DNA of 6,352 nucleotides, taken from NCBI GenBank assembly GCA_012837565.1, contig DUQY01000193.1:1-6352 (forward strand), given 5' to 3'. Each line of letters opens with the position of its first letter. Position 1 is the first letter of the stretch. The stretch is from Bacteroidales bacterium. GTDB lineage: Bacteria > Bacteroidota > Bacteroidia > Bacteroidales > P3. The notes beneath the pieces were generated by a model. It saw nothing but the letters and a program-made list of their open reading frames with translations, had not been told where the DNA came from and did not search any database. Shown piece after piece: positions 1-6,289 of this stretch. The translations under genes and the position numbers were made by a program.

Positions 1-272
1 CCATTTGGGTCAAGTTTGGCTATTAATAATGATTGTGAATTATTGGAATGTGGGAAATAATCGAGTAATGCTTCCCCATCATATGTTGCTCCTTCCCCAA
101 AGGTTCCTAATATGTAAATGTTACCTTGAGAATCGTAAGCTGTATTAACTATACTGTTATAGAAATCTGTTGATTGAGGACCATCTGCTCCTGTATATTG
201 TTTTGCCCATTGCTGTGCATTCAAATTAAGGATAAATAATGTGGTGAATAATAAAATAATAAGCTTTTTCAT
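1..272 (-). CDS. Secreted beta-propeller-repeat (SBBP-like) protein, 5' part only
   Basis: Start codon is at 270-272 on the minus strand; the frame stays open for 90 codons and leaves the window at base 1, so only the N-terminus is visible. It opens with a classic signal peptide: MKK, a hydrophobic core LIILLFTTLFIL, and a likely signal peptidase I site after residue 19 (LNA before QQW). The mature part begins WAKQYTG and contains DSQGNIYILGTFG and later LLIAKLDPNG. This matches the SBBP-type beta-propeller repeat, in which a D-x-x-GN-hydrophobic-G strand and a 'K-L-D-x-x-G' end recur in each blade. Such proteins in Bacteroidota are exported and often carry a C-terminal T9SS sorting domain; whether this one does lies outside the window. 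The neighbour upstream in the same direction is a T9SS-domain fragment. The start is well supported by the signal peptide. Ligand and function are unknown. Confidence 0.82.
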   Translation of the reverse strand, partial: MKKLIILLFTTLFILNLNAQQWAKQYTGADGPQSTDFYNSIVNTAYDSQGNIYILGTFGEGATYDGEALLDYFPHSNNSQSLLIAKLDPN

Positions 273-337
273 AGATTTTGAATTTTGAGGTTATATTTAC
301 ATAACACGTATTTGTGTGTAAAAGTAAGTATTATTTT

Positions 338-381
338 GAAAATAAAGGTAATCACTGCTAAATTAATAGTTGTGATTACCT
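338..381 (-). terminator. Probable intrinsic terminator after the T9SS-domain fragment
   Basis: Bases 346-355 (AGGTAATCAC) and 372-381 (GTGATTACCT) are perfect 10-bp inverted arms around a 16-base AT-rich loop. Read on the minus strand the stem is followed by TTATTTTC (338-345), a T-rich tail. It begins 14 bases past the stop codon of the minus-strand T9SS fragment, the right place for its terminator, and lies about 70 bases before the signal-peptide gene. The stem is AT-rich with few GC pairs, so strength is uncertain. An A-run on the other side (341-346) is short, so bidirectional action is less likely. Confidence 0.6.
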
Positions 382-394
382 CTGGTTTAATAGG

Positions 395-790
395 TTAGTT
401 CTTTATTAGTTTCAAATAATAAACCTTGTTTTCCTTGTTTATTACTCTAAGAATATATGTTCCTTTCAATACATCTTGTATATCTAAAGTATTAGTTGCT
501 TGAACTTTCTTAAGGTTCTTTCCTGTCATATCCATTAATAAAAGTTCAGAAATATTATCTTGTTCTATTCCTTCTACTTTAACATAAGTTGACGCAGGGT
601 TTGGAACTAAATAAAGCTTATCTGATTGGGATGTTTGGTCATCGTTATCTGTCGGTTGGTTTGGTTTAGATTTGGCTCCGCCTGAATTTTCTAATAATTC
701 TCTTGCTGCTATGCAAACATAACATTCGTGATTCTCGTCATTATAACAGATCCAAACATAGAAACAAAATTTTTCGTCTCTATGATTATT
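395..790 (-). pseudogene. 3' remnant of a secreted protein with a T9SS type A sorting domain
   Basis: The frame ends at the stop codon at 395-397 and is open back to 790, where an in-frame stop (791-793) closes it: 131 residues. The last 73 residues (395-616) are a clear type A T9SS C-terminal sorting domain: LYLVPNPAS at its start, then LLLMDMTGK, LDIQDVLKGTYILRVI and a basic end LKLIKN. This domain directs passage through the outer membrane and is normally cut off at the surface. Before it lies a hydrophilic, low-complexity linker rich in S, N, D, Q and P, and before that a short piece with four cysteines (WICYNDENHECYVC region). There is no ATG, GTG or TTG start between the upstream stop and the sorting domain, and no signal peptide. 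T9SS clients are usually several hundred residues long, so this is read as a truncated gene. A frameshift joining to sequence further right was looked for; no recognisable continuation was found. Confidence 0.75.
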
Positions 791-905
791 TTAGGAACAA
801 ACTTATTAGAGAATATATTCACGACCAAACTGCAGATATGAAGACCATATTCCCCTTAGACCCCACCCTTGCAGATTTCTCTCTCTTTGGTTACGGAGTA
901 AATAA

Positions 906-968
906 TCAAGAATAAATTTCCCAAACCTTGATATAAATCTCGTAATACTTGATATAAATTTCCTGAAT
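906..968. repeat. Three-copy 21-bp tandem repeat
   Basis: Copies start near 906, 927 and 948. The second and third share CTTGATATAAAT exactly and match at about 16 of 21 positions; the first is worn at its left end but shares ATAAATTTCC with the third. The period of 21 is a multiple of three, so minus-strand frames read it as heptapeptide repeats (for example EIYIKYY, EIYIKVW). This may be chance from the DNA repeat or the trace of a former coding repeat. No spacers of CRISPR type are present. Confidence 0.6.
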
Positions 969-980
969 CTTCGTTTTAGT

Positions 981-1050
981 ATGCAAATGATGCACATCTT
1001 TCATAGCAAATGATGTACATCTTTCGGGGTAAAAGATGTACATCATTTTG
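981..1050. repeat. 23-bp duplicated motif plus inverted copy forming a 17-bp hairpin
   Basis: Bases 981-1003 and 1004-1026 are direct copies matching at 19 of 23 positions, both built on CAAATGATGyACATCTTTC. A third copy lies inverted at 1032-1048. Arms 1008-1024 and 1032-1048 are perfectly complementary over 17 bases with a 7-base loop (CGGGGTA), so the RNA from either strand would fold into a strong hairpin. Each unit also contains the 10-base palindrome GATGTACATC (GATGCACATC in the first copy). Possible roles are a transcription terminator, a cluster of protein-binding sites, or an interspersed repeat unit. The sequence alone does not decide between them. Confidence 0.75.
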
Positions 1051-1120
1051 TTTTAAGGAAGATTGAAGAAAAACTTTAGAATAAAATCTTAAAGAACCTA
1101 ATCGTCTCAATTTTACTATG

Positions 1121-1150
1121 CAAATATACGAAATATTTTGCAAAAAGCAA
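1121..1150 (-). promoter_or_regulatory. Bacteroidetes-type promoter reading leftwards
   Basis: On the minus strand, TTG (1148-1150) is followed by 19 bases and TATATTTG (1121-1128). This fits the Bacteroidetes consensus TTG-N19-21-TAnnTTTG very well. The predicted transcript would start near 1114 and run into the hairpin repeat, the 21-bp repeat and then the broken T9SS-client gene. The -7 element overlaps one arm of an inverted repeat (TGCAAA at 1119-1124, TTTGCA at 1137-1142), which could be a regulator site, though this is only a suggestion. Confidence 0.55.
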
Positions 1151-1202
1151 GTAAATTGGTTATGAAAATAAGAATTATCGTTATTATTTTATATTTATTT
1201 TG

Positions 1203-1210
1203 TATCTTTG
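1203..1210 (+). promoter_or_regulatory. -7 element of the promoter for the pepA-pdxA-ligA operon
   Basis: TATCTTTG is an exact match to the Bacteroidetes -7 consensus TAnnTTTG and lies 27 bases before the aminopeptidase start codon. This implies a short leader of about 20 bases. No clear TTG is found about 19-20 bases upstream (near 1180 the sequence is CGTTATT), so the -33 element is weak. It is divergent from the minus-strand promoter at 1121-1150. Confidence 0.5.
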
Positions 1211-1237
1211 TAATCCTATATAAAAACAAAAGACGAT

Positions 1238-2692
1238 ATGATTACAATAGATAAATTATTAAATCCAAAGAAAGAGTTTTCAAATCTATTATTGATTGAT
1301 GAGAATGAAAGCTTTAATCATCACTTACTTAACTCTGAACAAGAGGCTTATATATATAACGAGCATAAGGAAAACAAAAGAACATTCTTTACTTTCAACA
1401 ACTTAAGTGAGTGGTTGATTGTTTGTGTTTTTCCAATAAATAAGACCGCTCATCAAACCTTTGAAAATCTAAGAAAGCTGGGTGCTAAGGCTTTAGACTT
1501 CTTCGATAAGGAACATATTAAGAACATTAATCTTGTTTCAAATTCCTCTAAAGAAGAAGTAATGAGTTTTGTTGAGGGTGTTTGTTTGGCAAGTTATTGT
1601 TTCGATAACTACAAGACAGATCCTTCTCGCCTAATCCATCCCTTCGACCATATTTCAATTATTCATAACGATATTGAAATTAAGGATATAGAAAATTTAA
1701 GGATTATTTGTGAAGCTATTGAAAAAGGGAAAGACTTGGTTAATGAACCTTTCTCAACCTTAAATGCTGAGGGGTTGGCTCAAGCTATTGTTAATATGAG
1801 TAGGGAGGCTAACATCGATGTTGAGGTACTGCACAAGGAAGATATTGAGAAATTAAGAATGGGAGGAATCTTGGCTGTGAACAAAGGAAGCATTGACCCT
1901 CCTACCTTCACCATTATGGAATATAAACCTGATAATGCACTAAACAGCAAACCATTGGTCTTGGTTGGTAAAGGATTAGTTTATGATACTGGTGGCTTAA
2001 ACCTAAAGCCAGGTGATTATATGAATGAAATGAAGACTGATATGGCTGGAGCTGCTATGATGGCATCTGCTATCTATGCTGTTGCTAGACTTAATCTTCC
2101 TTTCCATATAATTGGACTTTTCCCTTCAACCGACAATCGTCCTTGTGGTAATGCTTATGCTTCTGGTGATATTATTAATATGTATGACGGAACGACTGTT
2201 GAGGTTGTAAATACTGATGCAGAGGGTAGAATGATATTAGCTGATGCTTTGGCTTATGCAAAACAATATAATCCTTCGCTTATTATTAATGCTGCAACCC
2301 TAACCGGAGCGGCAGAAAGAGCAATTGGAGCTGTTGGAATTGCAGCTGTGGAAAATCATGCAGGACTTTATATGTCGGACTTAAAACAAGCAGGGAAAGA
2401 TGTTTATGAGAGAATAGCTGAATTCCCTTTCTGGGAAGAGTATGGCGATATGATTAAGAGTGATATTGCAGATATTAAGAATTCTGGTGAAAAACACGCA
2501 GGTATGATAACTGCTGGCAAGTTCTTAGCTCATTTCACAGGAGATATTCCTTTTATTCACTTAGATATTGCAGGAGTTGCATACACTAGTACCAAAAAAG
2601 GATATATTGGATATGGTGGAACGGGTTATGGAATAAGACTTATAGTTAAATTTATAGAAAAATACTTTATACAAAAAGAAAATGGAGAATAG
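1238..2692 (+). CDS. pepA: Leucyl aminopeptidase, peptidase family M17
   Basis: A cytosolic di-metal aminopeptidase that removes N-terminal residues from peptides. The 484-residue length is normal for M17. The N-terminal part (about 1-150) is divergent, as is usual for this regulatory domain. The catalytic domain follows, starting near the LVNEPFSTLNAE segment at about 167-178. Metal ligands and catalytic residues are all present: K245 and D250 in VGKGLVYDTGG, K257, D268 in MKTDMAGAA, and D327, E329 and R331 in the family signature NTDAEGR. Their spacing is identical to that of E. coli PepA (K270, D275, K282, D293, D352, E354, R356). The start at 1238 follows a TAnnTTTG promoter element and an A-rich leader (ACAAAAGACGAT) with only a weak ribosome site. 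Its end overlaps the start of pdxA by 11 bases. Family and activity are clear; true substrate preference is not, and any DNA-binding role known for E. coli PepA should not be assumed. Confidence 0.93.
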   Translation: MITIDKLLNPKKEFSNLLLIDENESFNHHLLNSEQEAYIYNEHKENKRTFFTFNNLSEWLIVCVFPINKTAHQTFENLRKLGAKALDFFDKEHIKNINLVSNSSKEEVMSFVEGVCLASYCFDNYKTDPSRLIHPFDHISIIHNDIEIKDIENLRIICEAIEKGKDLVNEPFSTLNAEGLAQAIVNMSREANIDVEVLHKEDIEKLRMGGILAVNKGSIDPPTFTIMEYKPDNALNSKPLVLVGKGLVYDTGGLNLKPGDYMNEMKTDMAGAAMMASAIYAVARLNLPFHIIGLFPSTDNRPCGNAYASGDIINMYDGTTVEVVNTDAEGRMILADALAYAKQYNPSLIINAATLTGAAERAIGAVGIAAVENHAGLYMSDLKQAGKDVYERIAEFPFWEEYGDMIKSDIADIKNSGEKHAGMITAGKFLAHFTGDIPFIHLDIAGVAYTSTKKGYIGYGGTGYGIRLIVKFIEKYFIQKENGE

Positions 2693-3866
2693 AATAGAAA
2701 AGAGAAATCAAAAAGAAATTAATACTCAAGCCACTAAACAAGAAGCTCAACAGCCTCAACAGTCATATGCTGATAATATTAAAATAGGTATTTCTCATGG
2801 TGACTTAAATGGAGTTGGATATGAGATATTAATAAAATGTTTTTCAGATAATAGAATGATGGAAAACTGTACACCAATACTTTATGGCTCTTCAAAGGTT
2901 CTTTCCTACTATAAGAAAATGGTTGATTGTCCTAATTTAGCTTTCACTAACATTAGAAATTGTGAACAAGCAGAAACAAGTAAGCTAAATGTATTAAATA
3001 TAATTCAAGACGAGGTTAAGATAGAGGTTGGTCAAGCTACTGAAATTGCAGGACAACTGGCTGCTTTAAGTTTGGACTTAGCAGCAGAAGATTTAATGCA
3101 AGGTAAATTTGATGCAATAGTGACAAACCCAATCAACAAGAAGAATGTTCAATCAGAAACCTTTCATTTCCCTGGTCATACAGAATACCTTACAAAGAAG
3201 TTTGGTGCAGCGGATTCTCTAATGATTATGGCTTGTGATAAGATTAAGATTGGAGTTCTAACCAACCACCTTGCTCTAAGAGATGTTCCAAGTGTTGTTA
3301 CAGAGGAACTCCTTTTAAGAAAACTAAAAATCTTCGACCAATCACTAAGAAGAGATTTTGGTGTTCGTATGCCTAAAATTGCAGTCTTAGCTCTAAATCC
3401 TCACGCAGGAGACCATGGAGTTAATGGTGATGAGGATGAAACAATTATTCAACCAGCAATAAAGAAAGCATTCGACAATAATATACTTGCATTCGGACCC
3501 TTCCCTTCTGATGGTTTCTTTGGTATGGGTGAATTTAATAACTACGATGGAGTTCTTGCTATTTATCATGACCAAGGACTTATTCCATTTAAGCTTATGA
3601 GCTTTGCAAGTGGAGTTAATTTCACTGCAGGACTTCCTTTTGTTCGTACATCGCCAGCTCACGGAACTGCTTATCATATTGCAGGAAAGAATATTGCAAG
3701 CCCTGAGAGCTTCCGTAACTCTGTTTTCTTAGCAATTGATATTACTAAAAACAGAAGAGAATATGATGAACTAACATCCGATACATTACAAATATCAAGG
3801 AAAGATCATATCATCGATGAAGATATAACTAAAGAACTTCAAAGAGAAGATGACCATACTCTATAA
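2682..3866 (+). CDS. pdxA: 4-hydroxythreonine-4-phosphate dehydrogenase PdxA
   Basis: A cytosolic NAD-dependent enzyme of the DXP-dependent vitamin B6 pathway. It oxidises 4-phosphohydroxy-L-threonine, and PdxJ condenses the product with deoxyxylulose phosphate to give pyridoxine phosphate. Visible family motifs are IGISHGDLNGVGYEI (about 35-49), TNPINKK (148-154), the metal histidine H166 in FPGHTEYL, the second H196 in NHLALRDV, LNPHAGDHG (238-246), the third metal histidine H296 in YHDQGL, and VRTSPAHGTA near 321-330. At 394 residues it is longer than the E. coli enzyme (329). Most of the excess is a polar, glutamine-rich N-terminal extension of about 32 residues before the first strand. 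No in-frame ATG lies between 2682 and that strand, so the long form is the simplest reading; the A/G-rich AAAAAGAAA before the start fits. It overlaps pepA by 11 bases and ligA by 17, which suggests coupled translation. No pdxJ is in the window. Confidence 0.95.
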   Translation: MENRIEKRNQKEINTQATKQEAQQPQQSYADNIKIGISHGDLNGVGYEILIKCFSDNRMMENCTPILYGSSKVLSYYKKMVDCPNLAFTNIRNCEQAETSKLNVLNIIQDEVKIEVGQATEIAGQLAALSLDLAAEDLMQGKFDAIVTNPINKKNVQSETFHFPGHTEYLTKKFGAADSLMIMACDKIKIGVLTNHLALRDVPSVVTEELLLRKLKIFDQSLRRDFGVRMPKIAVLALNPHAGDHGVNGDEDETIIQPAIKKAFDNNILAFGPFPSDGFFGMGEFNNYDGVLAIYHDQGLIPFKLMSFASGVNFTAGLPFVRTSPAHGTAYHIAGKNIASPESFRNSVFLAIDITKNRREYDELTSDTLQISRKDHIIDEDITKELQREDDHTL

Positions 3867-5901
3867 TAATATTATTGATTTAAGAAAAGAATTAAACCAA
3901 CATAATTACTCATATTATGTATTGGATAACCCTATCATTTCGGATGAGGAATTCGATTTTAAACTTAAAAAGCTCGAAGAATTAGAAAACAAATACAAGG
4001 TAGAGAACCCTAATATTGATAAATCATTCTTCGAGCTTTCTCCTACAAAAAGAGTTGGGGGAGAAATTAATAAATCATTTAAACAAGTTGAGCATAAATA
4101 TCCTATGCTCTCTCTTTCCAATACTTATTCTATTGAAGAAATAGAAGAATTTGTTCAAAGAACAAAAGAATCTCTTAATACAGAAGAAGAATTGGAATGG
4201 GTTTGTGAACTAAAGTATGATGGAGTTGCGGTAAGTTTGAATTATAAGGATGGTAAACTTGTTCAAGCACTAACAAGAGGAAATGGTGTGGTTGGAGATG
4301 ATATAACAGATAATGTTAAAACCATTAAATCTATTCCCTTAGAGCTTTTCGGTGACCAATATCCTAATGAATTTGAAATAAGAGGAGAGATAATCTTTCC
4401 TAATAAGGGATTTGAAGAATTTAATAAACAAAGAATTGAGCAAGGAGAAGAACCTCTTGCCAATCCTCGTAATGCAGCATCTGGAAGCGTCAAGCTATTA
4501 GACCCAAAGGAAACAGCAAAACGAAAACTTGATTGTGTATTGTATTTTATCTTATCAGAAGATAGCGTTTTCAATAAAGAAACTCATTATAAAAGACTTC
4601 AAAAAGCAAAAACATGGGGATTTAATATCCCATCCTTTATTGGCATTTGCAAATCAATTGAAGATATAAAAGAATTTATTGAATACTGGGATAAAGAAAG
4701 GTTTAACCTTGGTTTTAATATTGATGGCATAGTAGTTAAGTTAAATGATTCAAACCTATGGTCAAGACTTGGCTCAACTGCAAAGAGTCCTCGCTGGACA
4801 ACTGCCTATAAATTTAAGGCCGAAAGGAAGGAAACAAAACTTATATCAGTGGAATACCAGGTTGGTAGAACAGGTGTAATTACCCCTGTTGCCAATCTAG
4901 AACCTGTTCCGCTTGGAGGAACAATAGTTAGGAGAGCATCCTTACATAATGCTGATATAATGGAAAACCTCGATATTAGGATTGGCGATTATGTTTATGT
5001 GGAAAAAGGAGGAGAAATAATTCCTAAAATCATAGAAGTTAATCTTGAAAAAAGAGATAAGAATAGCCAAAAATTAGAATATATCACTCATTGTCCCCAG
5101 TGCAATACATTATTGACAAAGGAAGAAGCAGAAGCAGGACATTATTGTCCAAACTATAACCACTGCCCTACTCAAATCTTGGGACGTTTCCAACATTTTA
5201 TCAGCAAGAAAGCAATGAATATTGATTCTCTTGGAGCAGAGAGGATAAAATATCTTCTCGACCATAAGCTTATTAGTGATTTTGCTGACCTCTATACTAT
5301 TAAGGAAGAAGAACTAATTGGACTGGGTAATATTATTGAATCAGAGAAAAAATCCACAATACAGGAAAAAGGTGCTTCCAATATAATTCAAGCAGTACTA
5401 AGCTCAAAAGCTATTCCATTCGAAAGAGTACTTTATGGCTTAGGTATACGCTATGTTGGTGAGGTAGTTGCCAAGAAACTAGTTAAGCATTATAAAAACA
5501 TAGATAATATTATCAATGCAAACTTTCTTGAGCTAACTCAGGTAGATGAGATTGGTGAAAAGATAGCTCAAAGCATAATTGATTATTTCACTAATTCTGA
5601 AAATATCAACCTAATAAATAAACTAAAATCTCAAGGCATTAAATTTGAAATTGAGGAAACCTTTAGCACTAATAAATTAGAGGGATTAAGTTTTGTTGTT
5701 AGCGGGAGCTTTGAAAACTATAGCAGAGAAGGATTAAAGAAAACCATTGAGGACAATTCAGGAAAAATTCTTAGTGGAGTAAGTTCTAAGGTTGATTATT
5801 TGGTTGCAGGAGATAAGATGGGACCAGAGAAAAAACGCAAAGCAGAGAAATTAGGAGTAAAGATAATATCCGAACAAGAGTTTAACTCAATGATTAATTA
5901 A
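3850..5901 (+). CDS. ligA: NAD-dependent DNA ligase LigA
   Basis: The essential bacterial ligase that seals nicks in replication and repair, using NAD+ to adenylate a lysine. At 683 residues all domains are present in the usual order. Domain Ia has HNYSYYVLDNPIISDEEFD (18-36). The adenylation domain has the nucleophile K122 in LKYDG, then TRGNG (142-146), EIRGE (176-180), NPRNAASGS (205-213), DGIVVK (292-297) and YKFKAE (320-325). The OB fold starts at VGRTGVITPVA (338-348), with RASLHN and GEIIPKI later. A four-cysteine zinc site is formed by C415, C418, C433 and C439. Helix-hairpin-helix repeats cover about 445-590, including LGIRYVGE. A BRCT domain at about 608-683 has VVSGSFENYSREGLK and VDYLVAGDKMGPEKKRKAEKLG. 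The ATG at 3850, preceded by purine-rich AAAGAGAAG, starts exactly before domain Ia and overlaps pdxA. No key residue is missing. It appears to be the last gene of the operon; no strong terminator follows. Confidence 0.98.
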   Translation: MTILYNNIIDLRKELNQHNYSYYVLDNPIISDEEFDFKLKKLEELENKYKVENPNIDKSFFELSPTKRVGGEINKSFKQVEHKYPMLSLSNTYSIEEIEEFVQRTKESLNTEEELEWVCELKYDGVAVSLNYKDGKLVQALTRGNGVVGDDITDNVKTIKSIPLELFGDQYPNEFEIRGEIIFPNKGFEEFNKQRIEQGEEPLANPRNAASGSVKLLDPKETAKRKLDCVLYFILSEDSVFNKETHYKRLQKAKTWGFNIPSFIGICKSIEDIKEFIEYWDKERFNLGFNIDGIVVKLNDSNLWSRLGSTAKSPRWTTAYKFKAERKETKLISVEYQVGRTGVITPVANLEPVPLGGTIVRRASLHNADIMENLDIRIGDYVYVEKGGEIIPKIIEVNLEKRDKNSQKLEYITHCPQCNTLLTKEEAEAGHYCPNYNHCPTQILGRFQHFISKKAMNIDSLGAERIKYLLDHKLISDFADLYTIKEEELIGLGNIIESEKKSTIQEKGASNIIQAVLSSKAIPFERVLYGLGIRYVGEVVAKKLVKHYKNIDNIINANFLELTQVDEIGEKIAQSIIDYFTNSENINLINKLKSQGIKFEIEETFSTNKLEGLSFVVSGSFENYSREGLKKTIEDNSGKILSGVSSKVDYLVAGDKMGPEKKRKAEKLGVKIISEQEFNSMIN

Positions 5902-5936
5902 TTAATAAATAGAGCAGAAAACTTTTTCTTATTTTA

Positions 5937-5968
5937 TTTGGAAGATTGAAATAAAGTTTGTACGTTTG
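5937..5968 (+). promoter_or_regulatory. Consensus Bacteroidetes promoter downstream of ligA
   Basis: TTTG (5937-5940), a 20-base spacer and TACGTTTG (5961-5968) form an essentially perfect Bacteroidetes promoter. Transcription would start near 5975, giving a leader of about 27 bases to the ATG at 6002. It supports a separate transcription unit after the ligase operon, whether that unit is the small ORF here or something that continues past the right edge. Confidence 0.65.
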
Positions 5969-6001
5969 CATGCGTAATATTCTCCTAAATTTAATTTGAG
6001 T

Positions 6002-6289
6002 ATGGAAATACTGATTACAATTATTTTAATCCTTTCTATTCTGATTATCTTTTCAACAGAAAAAGCAGAAAGTTATTTGTATTCTCATATTATCCCCTTC
6101 TTAACTAAGATTAAAATCTCAGAAAAACACAAGAATAATAATTATTCAAAATTCAACCCAAACCCTGATTTAGATGTTCTTCGCAATCTATTATTGCGTT
6201 TGCTTTTGCGAGAACATCATTACTTACAGCGTTGCGTTATAGGCAAAAGTGCTTGTGCTTGTAATCAAATAAATACACTGTATGTGTAA
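6002..6289 (+). CDS. Small hypothetical membrane-anchored protein
   Basis: Reading from the ATG at 6002 gives 95 residues; a TTG two codons earlier (5996) is possible but less likely. No family is recognised. Residues 1-18 (MEILITIILILSILIIFS) form a single strongly hydrophobic segment that could be a membrane anchor, with no cleavage site evident. It is followed by a charged and polar stretch rich in K, N and S. From about residue 60 the composition shifts: a leucine/arginine stretch (LRNLLLRLLLRE) and a cysteine-containing tail, encoded by sequence with more G and C and several short inverted repeats. That tail may come from a repeat element rather than from the original gene. A consensus promoter begins 65 bases upstream of the ATG, with its -7 element ending 33 bases before it, the main reason to take it seriously. 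It could be a real small protein, a truncated gene or a chance ORF. Confidence 0.4.
   Translation: MEILITIILILSILIIFSTEKAESYLYSHIIPFLTKIKISEKHKNNNYSKFNPNPDLDVLRNLLLRLLLREHHYLQRCVIGKSACACNQINTLYV

Larger units (their letters stand above)
791..1237. other. Gene-free region with repeats and divergent promoters
   Basis: No convincing gene is seen in these roughly 450 bases. From left to right: 791-905 has no recognised feature and may be the decayed body of the broken T9SS-client gene; 906-968 is a 21-bp tandem repeat; 981-1050 is a 23-bp duplicated motif with an inverted third copy; 1051-1120 is plain AT-rich spacer; 1121-1150 is a minus-strand promoter; 1203-1210 is the -7 element of the promoter for the plus-strand operon. 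Short frames exist on both strands, but their sequences are dictated by the repeats. Confidence 0.7.

Noticed and set aside
319..326. Promoter for the signal-peptide gene (minus-strand TACTTTTA)
   Set aside because: It matches TAnnTTTG at 7 of 8 positions but lacks the final G, and no TTG lies at the expected distance upstream; too weak to annotate.
703..915. Plus-strand ORF of 70 codons
   Set aside because: It runs opposite the T9SS fragment and the decayed region, has no promoter or family likeness, and its composition fits antisense to the minus-strand gene remnant.
806..997. Minus-strand ORF of 63 codons
   Set aside because: Half of its sequence is the 21-bp tandem repeat read as heptapeptides and it starts inside the hairpin repeat; no domain is visible and it competes with other equally open frames.
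906..1046. Minus-strand ORF of 46 codons spanning both repeats
   Set aside because: It lies downstream of a good promoter, but its sequence is wholly dictated by the DNA repeats and it has no clear ribosome site. It is kept only as part of the repeat findings.
906..1050. CRISPR array
   Set aside because: Repeats are back to back or inverted with no unique spacers of 30-40 bases, and no cas genes are present.
1074..1094. Weak hairpin CTTTAGA-ATAAAA-TCTTAAAG
   Set aside because: AT-only short stem with a bulge, expected by chance in such AT-rich spacer sequence.
3642..3671. PdxA has TSPAHGTA where E. coli has an aspartate before the histidine
   Set aside because: The three metal histidines are intact and the substitution is not at a metal ligand; I believe alanine here is ordinary in this phylum, so it is not a sign of lost activity.
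3393..3677. Minus-strand ORF of 94 codons within pdxA
   Set aside because: It is antisense to conserved PdxA motifs (LNPHAG, YHDQGL), which fully explain the sequence.
3915..4574. Two minus-strand ORFs within ligA (3915-4121 and 4263-4574)
   Set aside because: Both are shadows of the conserved LigA adenylation region, with no features of their own.
5916..5940. Terminator after ligA (AGAAAA-CT-TTTTCT followed by T-rich sequence)
   Set aside because: The stem is five or six A/T-dominated pairs with almost no loop; it is unlikely to be an efficient terminator.
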